Part shown: piece after piece, positions 51,749 through 59,765 of the stretch
Layout of the letters: each line of letters opens with the position of its first letter
How positions within the stretch are numbered: the stretch's first letter is position 1
Source: DATMRS01 sp035566015
Lineage (GTDB): Bacteria; Pseudomonadota; Alphaproteobacteria; Sphingomonadales; Sphingomonadaceae
Reading direction: 5' to 3'
Length of the DNA stretch: 64,000 nt
Assembly: GCA_035566015.1 (NCBI GenBank)
Contig: DATMRS010000005.1
Coordinates: 1 to 64,000 of the forward strand
Notes under the pieces: model-generated
Database searches by the model: none
The model's input: the letters and a program-made list of their open reading frames with translations, nothing else
Told to the model about the DNA's origin: nothing
Made by a program: the position numbers and the translations under genes

Positions 51749-51958
51749 ATGATCGGCGATCGGATCAGCGAAACCGGGACGCTGGTGCGCGACGGCGGCG
51801 GCTTCGCACTGCGGCGCGACGCGGGCGGGCGCTTCCGCCTCGACCTGCATCGCGTGCCGGTCGATCATGTCGAGAAACGCGTTCGCGTCACCGGGGTGCT
51901 GATCGGCGAGGATCTGGTGGAGGTGATCGGCGTCGCCGCCGCGGACGACATCGGATAA
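51749..51958 (+). CDS. DUF5818-like small protein
   Basis: This 69-residue protein of OB-fold-like pattern (GDRISETGTLVRDGGGFALR; RVRVTGVLIGEDLVEVIGV) is common in sphingomonads as DUF5818. Function unknown. It follows aguB by 29 nt on the same strand. Confidence 0.7.
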   Translation: MIGDRISETGTLVRDGGGFALRRDAGGRFRLDLHRVPVDHVEKRVRVTGVLIGEDLVEVIGVAAADDIG

Positions 51959-52054
51959 TTGGTTAAGCAAGCGGAACAGGGAACGCATTGCCGCATCGCG
52001 CCGTTCTGCCTCTCACACTATGGCCGCTGGGCGGCTCTTGCCGGGAGAAGATCG

Positions 52055-52204
52055 ATGCTTTGGACCATCGCGATCATTCTATTCGTGCTGTGGCTACTCG
52101 GCTTTTTCGCCTTCCATGTGGCGGGCGGCCTGATCCACATCCTGCTCGTCATCGCCGTGATCGTCCTGATCTGGCAGCTCGTTGCGGGACGCAGGGGCGT
52201 CTAG
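52055..52204 (+). CDS. Small membrane protein, lmo0937/DUF5670 type
   Basis: This 49-residue protein is made of two hydrophobic helices (TIAIILFVLWLLGFFAF and HILLVIAVIVLIWQLV) joined by HVAGGLIH, with a basic tail GRRGV. This is the widespread lmo0937 family of unknown function, often stress-related. GGGAGAAG precedes the start. Confidence 0.75.
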   Translation: MLWTIAIILFVLWLLGFFAFHVAGGLIHILLVIAVIVLIWQLVAGRRGV

Positions 52205-52210
52205 CTTTCG

Positions 52211-52242
52211 TCGGAAGGGCGGGTGGATGCCCGTCCTTCCGA
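52211..52242. terminator. Hairpin between convergent genes
   Basis: A 13-bp stem with one mismatch (52211-52223 with 52230-52242) lies just after the small membrane protein. No T-run follows, so it may act as a weak or bidirectional terminator. CATTCGGGCGGAAGCCGGAAT after it resembles the dispersed repeats. Confidence 0.55.
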
Positions 52243-52272
52243 TAAGCATTCGGGCGGAAGCCGGAATCGGCC

Positions 52273-52662
52273 CTAGAATATGCCGTTGCCATGCGGCAGC
52301 GTCGCCGGAATTTCCTGCAACGTTTCCCAATGTTCCTTCACCTTGCCGTCGACCAGCCGGAAGATGTCGACCGCGGCGAGGCCGGGATCGCCCGCGTGGC
52401 GGGTGACGTGGACGTGGAAGACCGTGCAGTCGCCATCGGCGAGCCGCTTTTTGATCCGCATCTCGATATCGGGATAGGCGGTCTTATGCTCGTCGAGGAA
52501 GGTGCGGAGCCCTTCCTTGCCGTCGGTCGCGCCGGTGCTGTGCTGGATATAATCGTCGGCGATATAGGTGTCGATGACGCTTGAATCGAATTGCATCAGC
52601 ATCCGGTGATACATTTCGGTGCAGACTTGCAGGTTGCGTTCTTCTTCCGCCGTATGGCCCAT
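52273..52662 (-). CDS. SnoaL-like polyketide cyclase family protein, small
   Basis: This 129-residue SnoaL-type protein has YIADDYIQHSTGATDGKEG, GDCTVFHVHVTRH and VDIFRLVDGKVKEHWETLQEIP, the COG4922 pattern. It is cytoplasmic with no signal. The ATG at 52662 is chosen because the reading frame upstream lies antisense within the MFS gene. It is the last gene of the leftward IclR-controlled operon. Likely reactions are cyclisation, isomerisation or dehydration without cofactor. Confidence 0.85.
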   Translation of the reverse strand: MGHTAEEERNLQVCTEMYHRMLMQFDSSVIDTYIADDYIQHSTGATDGKEGLRTFLDEHKTAYPDIEMRIKKRLADGDCTVFHVHVTRHAGDPGLAAVDIFRLVDGKVKEHWETLQEIPATLPHGNGIF

Positions 52663-52676
52663 GATCCGATCCCTTG

Positions 52677-53969
52677 TTACGAGCAGGCTTCGAGAGGGGG
52701 CGCCTGCGGTTCTTCGCTGTCCGGGCGCCTTTTCTTCCGGGGATTGGTCTCGATCAGCATGGTCGCGAGGCCGCCCGCGAAGAGCGCCATCACCCCGGCG
52801 ATCAGGAGCGGGGCCGACAGGCCGTAGAGATCGGCGATCCGCCCCGCGACGAGGGGCGCCACGACACCTCCCGACAATTCGCCGGCGGCGATCACGAGGC
52901 CCATCGCGGTAGCGGCGTGGCGCGGGCCGAGCGTCTCTGCCGGCACGACGCCCATGAACAGCGGGAACACGCCAAGGCCGATCCAGCCGACGAACATCAG
53001 CCCCGACAGGATCGCCGGCGCACCGACATAATAAAGCGCGGCGAAGGGGCAGAGCGCGACCAGCGCCGAGAACAGGATCATCGGCGGACGCCGCCCTATC
53101 CGGTCCGAAATCCAGGTGACGACCACGCCGCCGATCGGCGGGCAGAGGCCGAGCAGCGCCATGATCCCCGCCATCGATTCCGGCGCGAAGCCGCGTATCT
53201 GGGTGAGGTAAAGCGGCAGGAAGATCGATCCCAGGGTGATCGCGCCGACGAGCAGGCAGCTTATGAGCGAGCACAGCAGCATGTTGCGCTCGCGCAGCAT
53301 CGCGCCGATGCCCTTTTCCTCGGCCCGGCCGGCAACGGGGGCCGGCGGCGGAGGCGGCTCGGCAATGAAACGCCAGACGAGGAAGGCGAGGATCAGCCCG
53401 GGTATCGCGGCGGTGTAGAAGGACGCCTTCCACCCCCATGCCTGGGCGATGGCGACGGCGGTGAGCGGCGCGACGGCGGTGCCGAGCAGCGAGCCGAAGA
53501 CGTTCTGCACGATTCCGGCGTTCAGCCCCTGCCGCCGCTGCGCCGAGGCGAAGACGATGATCGCGAGGCAGATCGGCAGGAACGGCCCCTCCACCGCCCC
53601 CATCAGCATCCGCGAGAACAGGAGCGACCAGAAGCCCGTCGACAGCCCCGAAAAGACCGAACAGAGCGAGAAGATGACGAGCGCGGCGACGATGAACGGC
53701 TTGCGCCTGCCCGATCGATCGGACCAGCGGCCGAAGACATAGGCGCCCAGCGCCCAGGTGAGCGACAGCGCCGCGCCCAACGCGCCGACCTGGAAATTGT
53801 TGAGGTGGAAATCCTTGACGACGAACGGCCCGAGAAAGGCCATCATCATCCGGTCATAATAAGCGAAGCCGAAGGAGAGGCCGAGCAGCAGAATGACGCG
53901 GATCTCATAAGCGAGCGATTTGTCCGCCGCGCCCGAATCGCCATAGGGCGAGGGGATCACAGCGCCCAT
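52677..53969 (-). CDS. MFS transporter in SnoaL/SDR operon
   Basis: This 430-residue, 12-helix carrier has LSFGFAYYDRMMMAFLGPF, GRWSDRSGRRKPF and FSRMLMGAVEGPFLPI, of the same general group as the transporter at 30511-31743. The ATG at 53969 follows GGAGGG and overlaps the end of the upstream SnoaL gene by 13 nt. It presumably moves the pathway substrate. Confidence 0.87.
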   Translation of the reverse strand: MGAVIPSPYGDSGAADKSLAYEIRVILLLGLSFGFAYYDRMMMAFLGPFVVKDFHLNNFQVGALGAALSLTWALGAYVFGRWSDRSGRRKPFIVAALVIFSLCSVFSGLSTGFWSLLFSRMLMGAVEGPFLPICLAIIVFASAQRRQGLNAGIVQNVFGSLLGTAVAPLTAVAIAQAWGWKASFYTAAIPGLILAFLVWRFIAEPPPPPAPVAGRAEEKGIGAMLRERNMLLCSLISCLLVGAITLGSIFLPLYLTQIRGFAPESMAGIMALLGLCPPIGGVVVTWISDRIGRRPPMILFSALVALCPFAALYYVGAPAILSGLMFVGWIGLGVFPLFMGVVPAETLGPRHAATAMGLVIAAGELSGGVVAPLVAGRIADLYGLSAPLLIAGVMALFAGGLATMLIETNPRKKRRPDSEEPQAPPLEACS

Positions 53970-54679
53970 GCGCTGCCCTCCACCCCGGATACCGGCGCAA
54001 TCGGCCGCCCCGTCACCGGATGCGGATAATGGAAAGGCGGGAAGGTGGCGCGGGGCCATTGCGCCGGCATCGGCCGCAATTCGTCAGGCCCGTTCGGCAA
54101 TTCGGGATAGGTGGCCGCGAAGGGGGCGACCATCATCGGCTCGCGCGGCGATCCGGCCCACCCGGTCGCATAATCGGCCTGATAGGCGATCCAGTAACGG
54201 AATGTCTGTATCTTCCAGACGCCGTCCACCTTGCGATAGTCGATCTCATGCACGCCGCCTTCCCAGAATTGAGAAGGCCAATCGGGATAATCCGCCTTCA
54301 CGCTGTCATGCACCGCGACGAGCAGGATCGCGTGGTAGCGGCCCTTCGCGCTCTCGCCGTCGGGGGCGACGTCGATCACGTCCTGCGTCAGGATATGCTG
54401 GAAGAGCAGGCCGTCGCGCGGGCCGCGCACGCCTTCGCCGGCATAGCCGTACATGCGGCGCGCGCCCTCGCGACCCTTGAAGATGCCGTTCAGGAAATAA
54501 AGGGTGGCGTCCTCCGCGAAGAGATCGACGATCTCGGGGAAGAGCCATTTGTCCATGAAATAGCCGTAGCTGTGATGCAGGCGGCGTATCGCCTGCTCGT
54601 CGCGCAGGAGAGCCAGTTCGCGTTTGACGTGCACCATTTCGGTTTCAAGGGCGGCGATCCGGGCATCGGTGGCGCTCAT
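53957..54679 (-). CDS. SnoaL-like protein, long subfamily with HYxxPVxG tail
   Basis: This 240-residue protein has an N-terminal coiled helix (AALETEMVHVKRELALLRDE), a SnoaL core (IRRLHHSYGYFMDKWLFPEI; LFAEDATLYFLNGIFKGREG; VDGVWKIQTFRYW) and the tail FHYPHPVTGRPIAP. It is very similar in layout to the 20811-21497 protein and to each third of the 55679-57640 protein. It overlaps the SDR gene by 4 nt. It has no signal peptide. It is probably a cofactor-free lyase or isomerase; substrate unknown. Confidence 0.85.
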   Translation of the reverse strand: MSATDARIAALETEMVHVKRELALLRDEQAIRRLHHSYGYFMDKWLFPEIVDLFAEDATLYFLNGIFKGREGARRMYGYAGEGVRGPRDGLLFQHILTQDVIDVAPDGESAKGRYHAILLVAVHDSVKADYPDWPSQFWEGGVHEIDYRKVDGVWKIQTFRYWIAYQADYATGWAGSPREPMMVAPFAATYPELPNGPDELRPMPAQWPRATFPPFHYPHPVTGRPIAPVSGVEGSAWAL

Positions 54680-55497
54680 GCGGCCGACTCCGTTGTCGCG
54701 CCAGCCTTCGCCTCCTCAACCCAGGTGTCGATATCGTCGGGTAATTCCATATAGCGGCCCGACAGCAGATCGTAGCGGCCGGAGAAGAGATCGACGCAGC
54801 GCTGCGCGCACCGGCCGAGATCGGCGTCCGCGTCGGGCCGGTCTGCCCCTTCGTCGAGATAGTGCATCATATGCGGCAGATATTTCTGCGCATCGGGCGA
54901 GGCATAGGTGTCGCGCGCGAGCTGGGTGATGACGAAGCCGGGATCGATCGCGAAGATCTTGACGGCGGTGTCCTTCAGCTCGTCGGCGACCATCGCCACC
55001 ATCTTGTTCTGCGCCGCCTTGCCGACGCTGTAGGCCGAAAGCCCGCCAAGCGTCATCCGGCTGGCGAGCGCCGAAACGAGGATCACGCGGCCGCGATCGC
55101 GCTCCACCATGTCAGGCAGGACATGCCGCAGAAAAAGATAGGGGGCGAGAATATGGACGTGCTGCGATCGCCACCAATCCTCGGGCTTCGTCACCCAGAG
55201 CGGGCCGAAGGGGCCGGGCACGCCGGCATTGCTGACCAGTCGGCTTATCGGGCCGAGCGCCTCGCGCACCTCGCCGACCGCGCGCGCGACCTGATCGGGA
55301 TCGGTGACGTCCGCCGTCGCGGCGAAGGCGGTGCCGCCCGATTGCCTGATATGACGGACCACCTCGTCAAGCTCGTCGCGGCTGCGCGACACGACGCCGA
55401 CCCTGGCGCCCTCCGCCGCAAACCGCTCGGCAATCGCGCGGCCGAAACCACGGCCGCCGCCGGTGACAAGCGCCACTTCGCCCTGCATCGTACCCAT
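54676..55497 (-). CDS. Short-chain dehydrogenase/reductase
   Basis: This 273-residue classical SDR has the NAD(P)-binding TGGGRGFGRAIA, NAG in SNAGVPGP, and the catalytic S142, Y156, K160 (YSVGK). A helical C-terminal extension ends in the overlap with the SnoaL gene. The start at 55497 follows GGGAGAGGAGAG. It oxidises an alcohol or reduces a ketone within the SnoaL pathway. Confidence 0.88.
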   Translation of the reverse strand: MGTMQGEVALVTGGGRGFGRAIAERFAAEGARVGVVSRSRDELDEVVRHIRQSGGTAFAATADVTDPDQVARAVGEVREALGPISRLVSNAGVPGPFGPLWVTKPEDWWRSQHVHILAPYLFLRHVLPDMVERDRGRVILVSALASRMTLGGLSAYSVGKAAQNKMVAMVADELKDTAVKIFAIDPGFVITQLARDTYASPDAQKYLPHMMHYLDEGADRPDADADLGRCAQRCVDLFSGRYDLLSGRYMELPDDIDTWVEEAKAGATTESAA

Positions 55498-55610
55498 CCG
55501 CTCTCCTCTCCCGGGCTTTTGCCCGTGGATTATCACAGATGGGATAATAGCCGGCGCGCGTCGCGCCAATGATATTTTCGAGAATGGCAGCGCGCGACCC
55601 CTGAAGGCCC

Positions 55611-55627
55611 GGCTTCCAACGGAAGCC
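55611..55627. promoter_or_regulatory. Hairpin in the gap between triple-SnoaL and SDR genes
   Basis: GGCTTCC-AAC-GGAAGCC lies in the 181-nt gap, the largest in the leftward operon. It may be an attenuator or part of an internal promoter region. There is no T-run, so no terminator is claimed. Confidence 0.35.
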
Positions 55628-55678
55628 CCACGCGTGCCGACCCGAAGGAATGTGCGGTGATCGAGCCTGATTTCGGAT

Positions 55679-57640
55679 TTATTGCATTGGTGCAACGCCG
55701 CCTGCGGCCGGGTTTGGGGGAGGCATGGCCGCGCCCGTTACCGGATTGGGATAGTGATAAGGCTCCACATAAAAGTTCGGATAGCTGTTGTGGAGAACTG
55801 ACGGCGGATAGTCCGGCGGAGGCGGCCAGCTGTCCGGTCGTGTGATCGGACGTGCATATTTCGCCCATCCATCGGCATAATGCGTATACATCGTGAAGGG
55901 CGCGTGCAGCGTTTCGATCTGCCAAACGCCATCCACTTTCACATATTTATTTTCATAAGTTACGTCGCCCCAGTCCGCATCCGGGATCTTTCCGGCCATG
56001 ACAAAGGCAGTCCAACGGCCTTGCGCCGTCTTGCCGTCCGGCGCGATGCTGACAATGCCCTGAAATTGCTGGTGGTTCATAAGGAAAGCCGTGGAAGGTC
56101 CTTCCGGACCAAGCGATTGCAAATAGGTAAGGATATGAGGTCGTGTGGCGAAAATGCCGCGCCCGCCAATTTCGACGGTGCCGTCTTCGGCAAACAGTCC
56201 GGCGACTTGCGTCCACAAATTTTTGTCGACGTAATAACCGTAGGCCCGCTGGAGTTTCTCGACGGCGTCATGATCTTCCAGAAGACCGATCCGGGCCCGT
56301 ACTCCGGCAAGTTGCGGATCGGCATCGCCAGACCATGCTTCCGCTGCGCGCGCGCCTTGAACCGGGTGGTCATAATGAAACGGAACAATGTAGGTTTCGG
56401 GGAATGAGCGGTAGATCTTCGTAGGCCCGTGATCGGGCGGAAGCGCCTTGCTCGGCCCTTCCATCGCGATCGGGCCGGCTCCCCAGCCTTTGTCATAGTC
56501 TGCAAGAAAGGTCGGGTAATAGTGCAGCGCCTTGATCTTCCAGACGCCGCCGACATTCACATATTCATTCTCGTAGACGCCTTCTCCCCACTGTCCCTTG
56601 CCATCCTTCGCCAGCATGACATCGCTTCGCCAACGGGCTTTGGCGGTACGATTGTCGGGTGCGATGTCGATGATCGGCTGCAGCATCATGTAGATGTTGA
56701 GCTGGCCGGCCTCCAAGCCTTCCGGGCCCATCAGGCCAAGCGCCTGCTCGATTCGCTCGCGCCCGCTATAGACGCCGCGCTGGCCATATTCGTAGGTCGC
56801 ATCTTCGGCGAACAGGCTGGCCGCCTCGCTCCACATGCCCGCGTCCGTATAATAGCCGAACTCGCCCTGGAGGTTTTCGATTGCCCTGCGCGAGCGCAGG
56901 ATGGCCGTGCGCCGTTCCTCCTCGCTCAAAGAGTCCGTACCCGCTCTATCGCCGCCTTCACCGGCACGATAGTGGAAGGGCGGCGTGAAGGAGGCGGGAA
57001 AGGGCAGATACGCCTTTGTCGCGGGGGCGTCCGGCGGGAAGTCGCGCGATACCTGCGTGCGCCAGTCCGCGGGTGAGGGGGCGAGCTTCGCCCAGCCGCC
57101 TTCATAAGGTGCAATAAAGCGGGGGAAGAAGTGGAGCGACTTGATCTTCCAGACACCCCCTTCCTTCACATAGGAATTTTCATAGATGCCTTCGCCCCAA
57201 TCGGCCGATTGCTGGTATTGGCCGAGCAGGGCGAGTTCGCGCCACCGCGCCCTGGCCGTGAGGCCGTCCTTTGCGACATGCACGACCGGCTGGAGTTGCA
57301 TGTGATGATTATATTGGCCGAAGGGCAGCCCGGGGCCGGAATTCCCGCCGCCGCTACGGATCATATATTCGAGGATGCGGGCTTTGCCGGCATATACGCC
57401 ATCCTGCCCCCATTCGAACTTCGCATCCGCAGCGAACAGGTCGGCCGCCTGTTTCCAATAACCGCGGTCAAGATAATAGCCATAGGCGCGCTGAAGCCGT
57501 TTGATTTTGTCGATGTCCTCGAGGTGCTGAATCTCCTCACCGATCGCGGAATATTGCGCGGTCATGTCTTTCGCGGATGCCTTCACGCTCACGGTTGAAA
57601 ACAATATGGCGGCGAAAATCAGGATGTGTGCCGGCCGCAT
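55679..57640 (-). CDS. Exported protein of three fused SnoaL-like domains
   Basis: This 653-residue protein has a signal peptide (AHILIFAAILFSTVSVKASA) followed by three SnoaL units at about residues 30-225, 235-440 and 450-650. Each opens alike: LQRAYGYYLDRGYWKQAADL, LQGEFGYYTDAGMWSEAASL, LQRAYGYYVDKNLWTQVAGL. Each contains a V(D)GVWKIKxL-type strand and ends with a HY tail (FHYRAGEGG degenerate, FHYDHPVQG, YHYPNPVTG). SnoaL proteins usually work as dimers or tetramers of one domain, so a covalent triplet in the periplasm is unusual. The units have diverged, so sub-functionalisation is possible. ATG 57640 follows AAGGGATC. Confidence 0.85.
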   Translation of the reverse strand: MRPAHILIFAAILFSTVSVKASAKDMTAQYSAIGEEIQHLEDIDKIKRLQRAYGYYLDRGYWKQAADLFAADAKFEWGQDGVYAGKARILEYMIRSGGGNSGPGLPFGQYNHHMQLQPVVHVAKDGLTARARWRELALLGQYQQSADWGEGIYENSYVKEGGVWKIKSLHFFPRFIAPYEGGWAKLAPSPADWRTQVSRDFPPDAPATKAYLPFPASFTPPFHYRAGEGGDRAGTDSLSEEERRTAILRSRRAIENLQGEFGYYTDAGMWSEAASLFAEDATYEYGQRGVYSGRERIEQALGLMGPEGLEAGQLNIYMMLQPIIDIAPDNRTAKARWRSDVMLAKDGKGQWGEGVYENEYVNVGGVWKIKALHYYPTFLADYDKGWGAGPIAMEGPSKALPPDHGPTKIYRSFPETYIVPFHYDHPVQGARAAEAWSGDADPQLAGVRARIGLLEDHDAVEKLQRAYGYYVDKNLWTQVAGLFAEDGTVEIGGRGIFATRPHILTYLQSLGPEGPSTAFLMNHQQFQGIVSIAPDGKTAQGRWTAFVMAGKIPDADWGDVTYENKYVKVDGVWQIETLHAPFTMYTHYADGWAKYARPITRPDSWPPPPDYPPSVLHNSYPNFYVEPYHYPNPVTGAAMPPPNPAAGGVAPMQ

Positions 57641-57712
57641 ATGATCCCTTTCCAAGCCGGCGCGCATCGTCCGGACAGGGACGACAGCGCGGACAACGGA
57701 CAGTGCTGACAG

Positions 57713-58192
57713 TCAGGCGATCTCGGTGACGGGGTTGATGTCGGCCGCCGGTCGGTCGTCCATGCATTCGTTCCAGATCCTGCGGCGGGAGAAGAGCCAT
57801 TCGCCCTCGACCTTCCGCAATTCGTCGCTGTAATGGCCGTAGCCGCCGACATAAGGCCAGCGGTTGCGCGTATCGTTGTCGATTTCGAACCAGTATGCCC
57901 TGCCGAAGGCGCGATCACCCTCGACCTTCACGGTCACGTTCGTAATGAAATGGCGGAGGCGAGGGCGACGTTTGGGCGCGTGAGCTTCGGCGAGCTGAAG
58001 AAAATATGCTCGCATGCCGACGCATTCTTCGCGGATCGCCTCGCGACCCGACACGACACCGCCGGCCCAGTCGAGGACGGCGTCTTCTGTGAAGGTTGCG
58101 GCGTATTGGTCGGGGTCCTGCCAGTCCAAGGCGAACATATAGCGCGCCTGGAGGTCTTCGATCGCGGCGCGATCTTCGGCATAGCTGGTCAT
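57713..58192 (-). CDS. SnoaL-like protein, single domain
   Basis: This 159-residue cytoplasmic SnoaL_4-type protein has AIEDLQARYMFALDWQDPDQ, FTEDAVLDWAGGVVSGREAI, HFITNVTVKVEGDRAFGRAY and a final strand RKVEGEWLFSRRRIW. This sub-type is often found as small subunits or stand-alone hydratases in aromatic and steroid pathways. It lies 43 nt from the upstream gene in the operon. Confidence 0.84.
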   Translation of the reverse strand: MTSYAEDRAAIEDLQARYMFALDWQDPDQYAATFTEDAVLDWAGGVVSGREAIREECVGMRAYFLQLAEAHAPKRRPRLRHFITNVTVKVEGDRAFGRAYWFEIDNDTRNRWPYVGGYGHYSDELRKVEGEWLFSRRRIWNECMDDRPAADINPVTEIA

Positions 58193-58235
58193 GGCGTGTT
58201 CTATCCTCTCTTTTGTTCTATTGTGCTTGTGGGTG

Positions 58236-58727
58236 TTAAGCCCCGTCGCGAGTCCAGGGGCGCAGGGCCTTGCGGGTATCGTCCCAGTGCTCGATGACCT
58301 TGCCGTTCTTTACCCGGAACATGTCGAAAGCCTGACCGGTATAGGTTTGCCCAGGATTGTGCGGGTCGGGCTGGGGCTGGTCCCAGATGATCACGACATA
58401 GTCTCCTTGCGCCACCGCGCGCAGAAACGTCTTGTGACCTGGCGGGACCATGCCGGGAGGCGGATCCTTGATGAGCGAAATCAATTTGAGCACACCGTCG
58501 CGCCCCTGCGCGACATTCGGATTATGCTGCCGATAATCGGGTGCGATATATTTCATCACCGCTTCCCGGTCCGCGCGGTTGATGACGCCATCCCACATGG
58601 TGAGTACCATATCGATGTTCGCCTGTTCCGTTCGCAGCGTCTGGCGCTGGGCGATCTTCCAGGTGATGGCGGCGGTGGTCGCCGCCAAGGCCGCAGCGCC
58701 GGCAGTCAGAAGCATTGTCATCCTCAT
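58236..58727 (-). CDS. SnoaL-like protein with N-terminal signal/anchor, COG4922-type
   Basis: This 163-residue protein has an N-terminal hydrophobic segment (LLTAGAAALAATTAAI) and motifs YIAPDYRQHNPNVAQGRDG, QGDYVVIIWDQ and FDMFRVKNGKVIEHWDD. These match the secreted protein at 36412-36924 closely, so the two are paralogues. It overlaps the IclR gene by 4 nt (ATGA). Export or inner-membrane anchoring is predicted. Confidence 0.84.
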   Translation of the reverse strand: MRMTMLLTAGAAALAATTAAITWKIAQRQTLRTEQANIDMVLTMWDGVINRADREAVMKYIAPDYRQHNPNVAQGRDGVLKLISLIKDPPPGMVPPGHKTFLRAVAQGDYVVIIWDQPQPDPHNPGQTYTGQAFDMFRVKNGKVIEHWDDTRKALRPWTRDGA

Positions 58728-59578
58728 ACCGCTTCCTTCTTATTCTGGTCCGGTGCACCGGTTCCCAAGTCTTTGAGGCGGGCAGCCGGTCTGGTCTTTC
58801 GGCGTCCTCCCCCCACAAAGCCAAGAGCGGCGCTGAGCCCCTTGGCGGCCTCGATCACCGCCGCGCTGATTTCCGGCTGAAGGGCGGGATCGTAGCGAAC
58901 GATCGGCACGGTCACGCCCAGGCTCCCGAGCAACTGGCCTTTTGAATTGAACACAGGCGCGGCGGTGCCGTTCGTGCCGAGCGCATTCGGACTGGTCGCG
59001 ACGAAGCACCCCTGATGGAGAATGGTTTCCGCTTCCGCCTTGAGGTCGTCCATCGTGATGGACCGCATGTCCTTTTCGATCGGAGCGCCCTGCTTTTCGA
59101 TCGCGGCCCGCACATCCTTGTCCGGCAGGAACGGCAACATGGAGCGGCCCAATGCACCCCAGACCATTGCGCGAGGCGTATATTTCTCGACGATATATTG
59201 CAGCGGATGCGCCGCATTGATCGTGTCGATGATCGTGAAGGCATGTTCCTTCGGCAGGTAGAGAGCGAAGGCGCAGGTCTCCTGGAAGCGATCGGCGAGA
59301 TCGAGCAAAAATGGATGTGCCAGAGCTGCATAGTCGAATTCGTCGATGATCAGCGATGCCAGCCGGACGAGTTCGCGTCCTACACGATAGTTGCCGTGGG
59401 TGGCCTTCTCGACGAAATTGGCGGCGCCCAGCGACTGCAGCAGCCGATAGGCGGTGCTGGTGGGTATCCCGACTTCCTCGGCGAAATCCTTGAGTGCGAA
59501 CTCACCGCGTTCGGCAACGCATTGGAGCGCGCGCAGCGTGCGCTCAATCGTTCCGGTCAGTTCGTTCGCCTTCACCAT
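58724..59578 (-). CDS. IclR family transcriptional regulator
   Basis: This 284-residue regulator has an N-terminal winged helix (ALKDFAEEVGIPTSTAYRLL) and a C-terminal effector domain (MVWGALGRSMLPFLPD; GCFVATSPNALGTNGTAAPV). The effector fold binds small, often aromatic, acids. It is first in the leftward operon and divergent from the MFS/esterase operon, so it probably controls both. Local base composition looks lower in GC than the flanks. Confidence 0.9.
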   Translation of the reverse strand: MVKANELTGTIERTLRALQCVAERGEFALKDFAEEVGIPTSTAYRLLQSLGAANFVEKATHGNYRVGRELVRLASLIIDEFDYAALAHPFLLDLADRFQETCAFALYLPKEHAFTIIDTINAAHPLQYIVEKYTPRAMVWGALGRSMLPFLPDKDVRAAIEKQGAPIEKDMRSITMDDLKAEAETILHQGCFVATSPNALGTNGTAAPVFNSKGQLLGSLGVTVPIVRYDPALQPEISAAVIEAAKGLSAALGFVGGGRRKTRPAARLKDLGTGAPDQNKKEAV

Positions 59579-59645
59579 CTTCGAAACTCTCTCATGGCCG
59601 CCATGCTTATCGGAACTCTCCCGTAGGCGACATGGAAATCAGATT

Positions 59646-59681
59646 TCTCATCTAACGGAAACCATGTTGCACTAGATGAGA
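59646..59681. promoter_or_regulatory. Candidate IclR operator (inverted repeat)
   Basis: TCTCATCTA at 59646-59654 and TAGATGAGA at 59673-59681 are perfect 9-bp arms with an 18-nt spacer, between the IclR gene and the divergent MFS gene. It lies in an A/T-rich stretch suited to promoters. Confidence 0.5.
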
Positions 59682-59765
59682 TTATGTGCAAGTTTAAATG
59701 CACCTCAGTGGAAAGGTGAGGCGATTCGAGAACCCACGCGAAGACGGGGGGCGGAGCATGGGAGG

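Noticed and set aside
52663..53439. N-terminal extension of the small SnoaL gene at 52273-52662
   Set aside because: The extension is antisense-like translation within the MFS gene and ends just before MGHTAEEERN, where the SnoaL fold begins. The ATG at 52662 is the sensible start.
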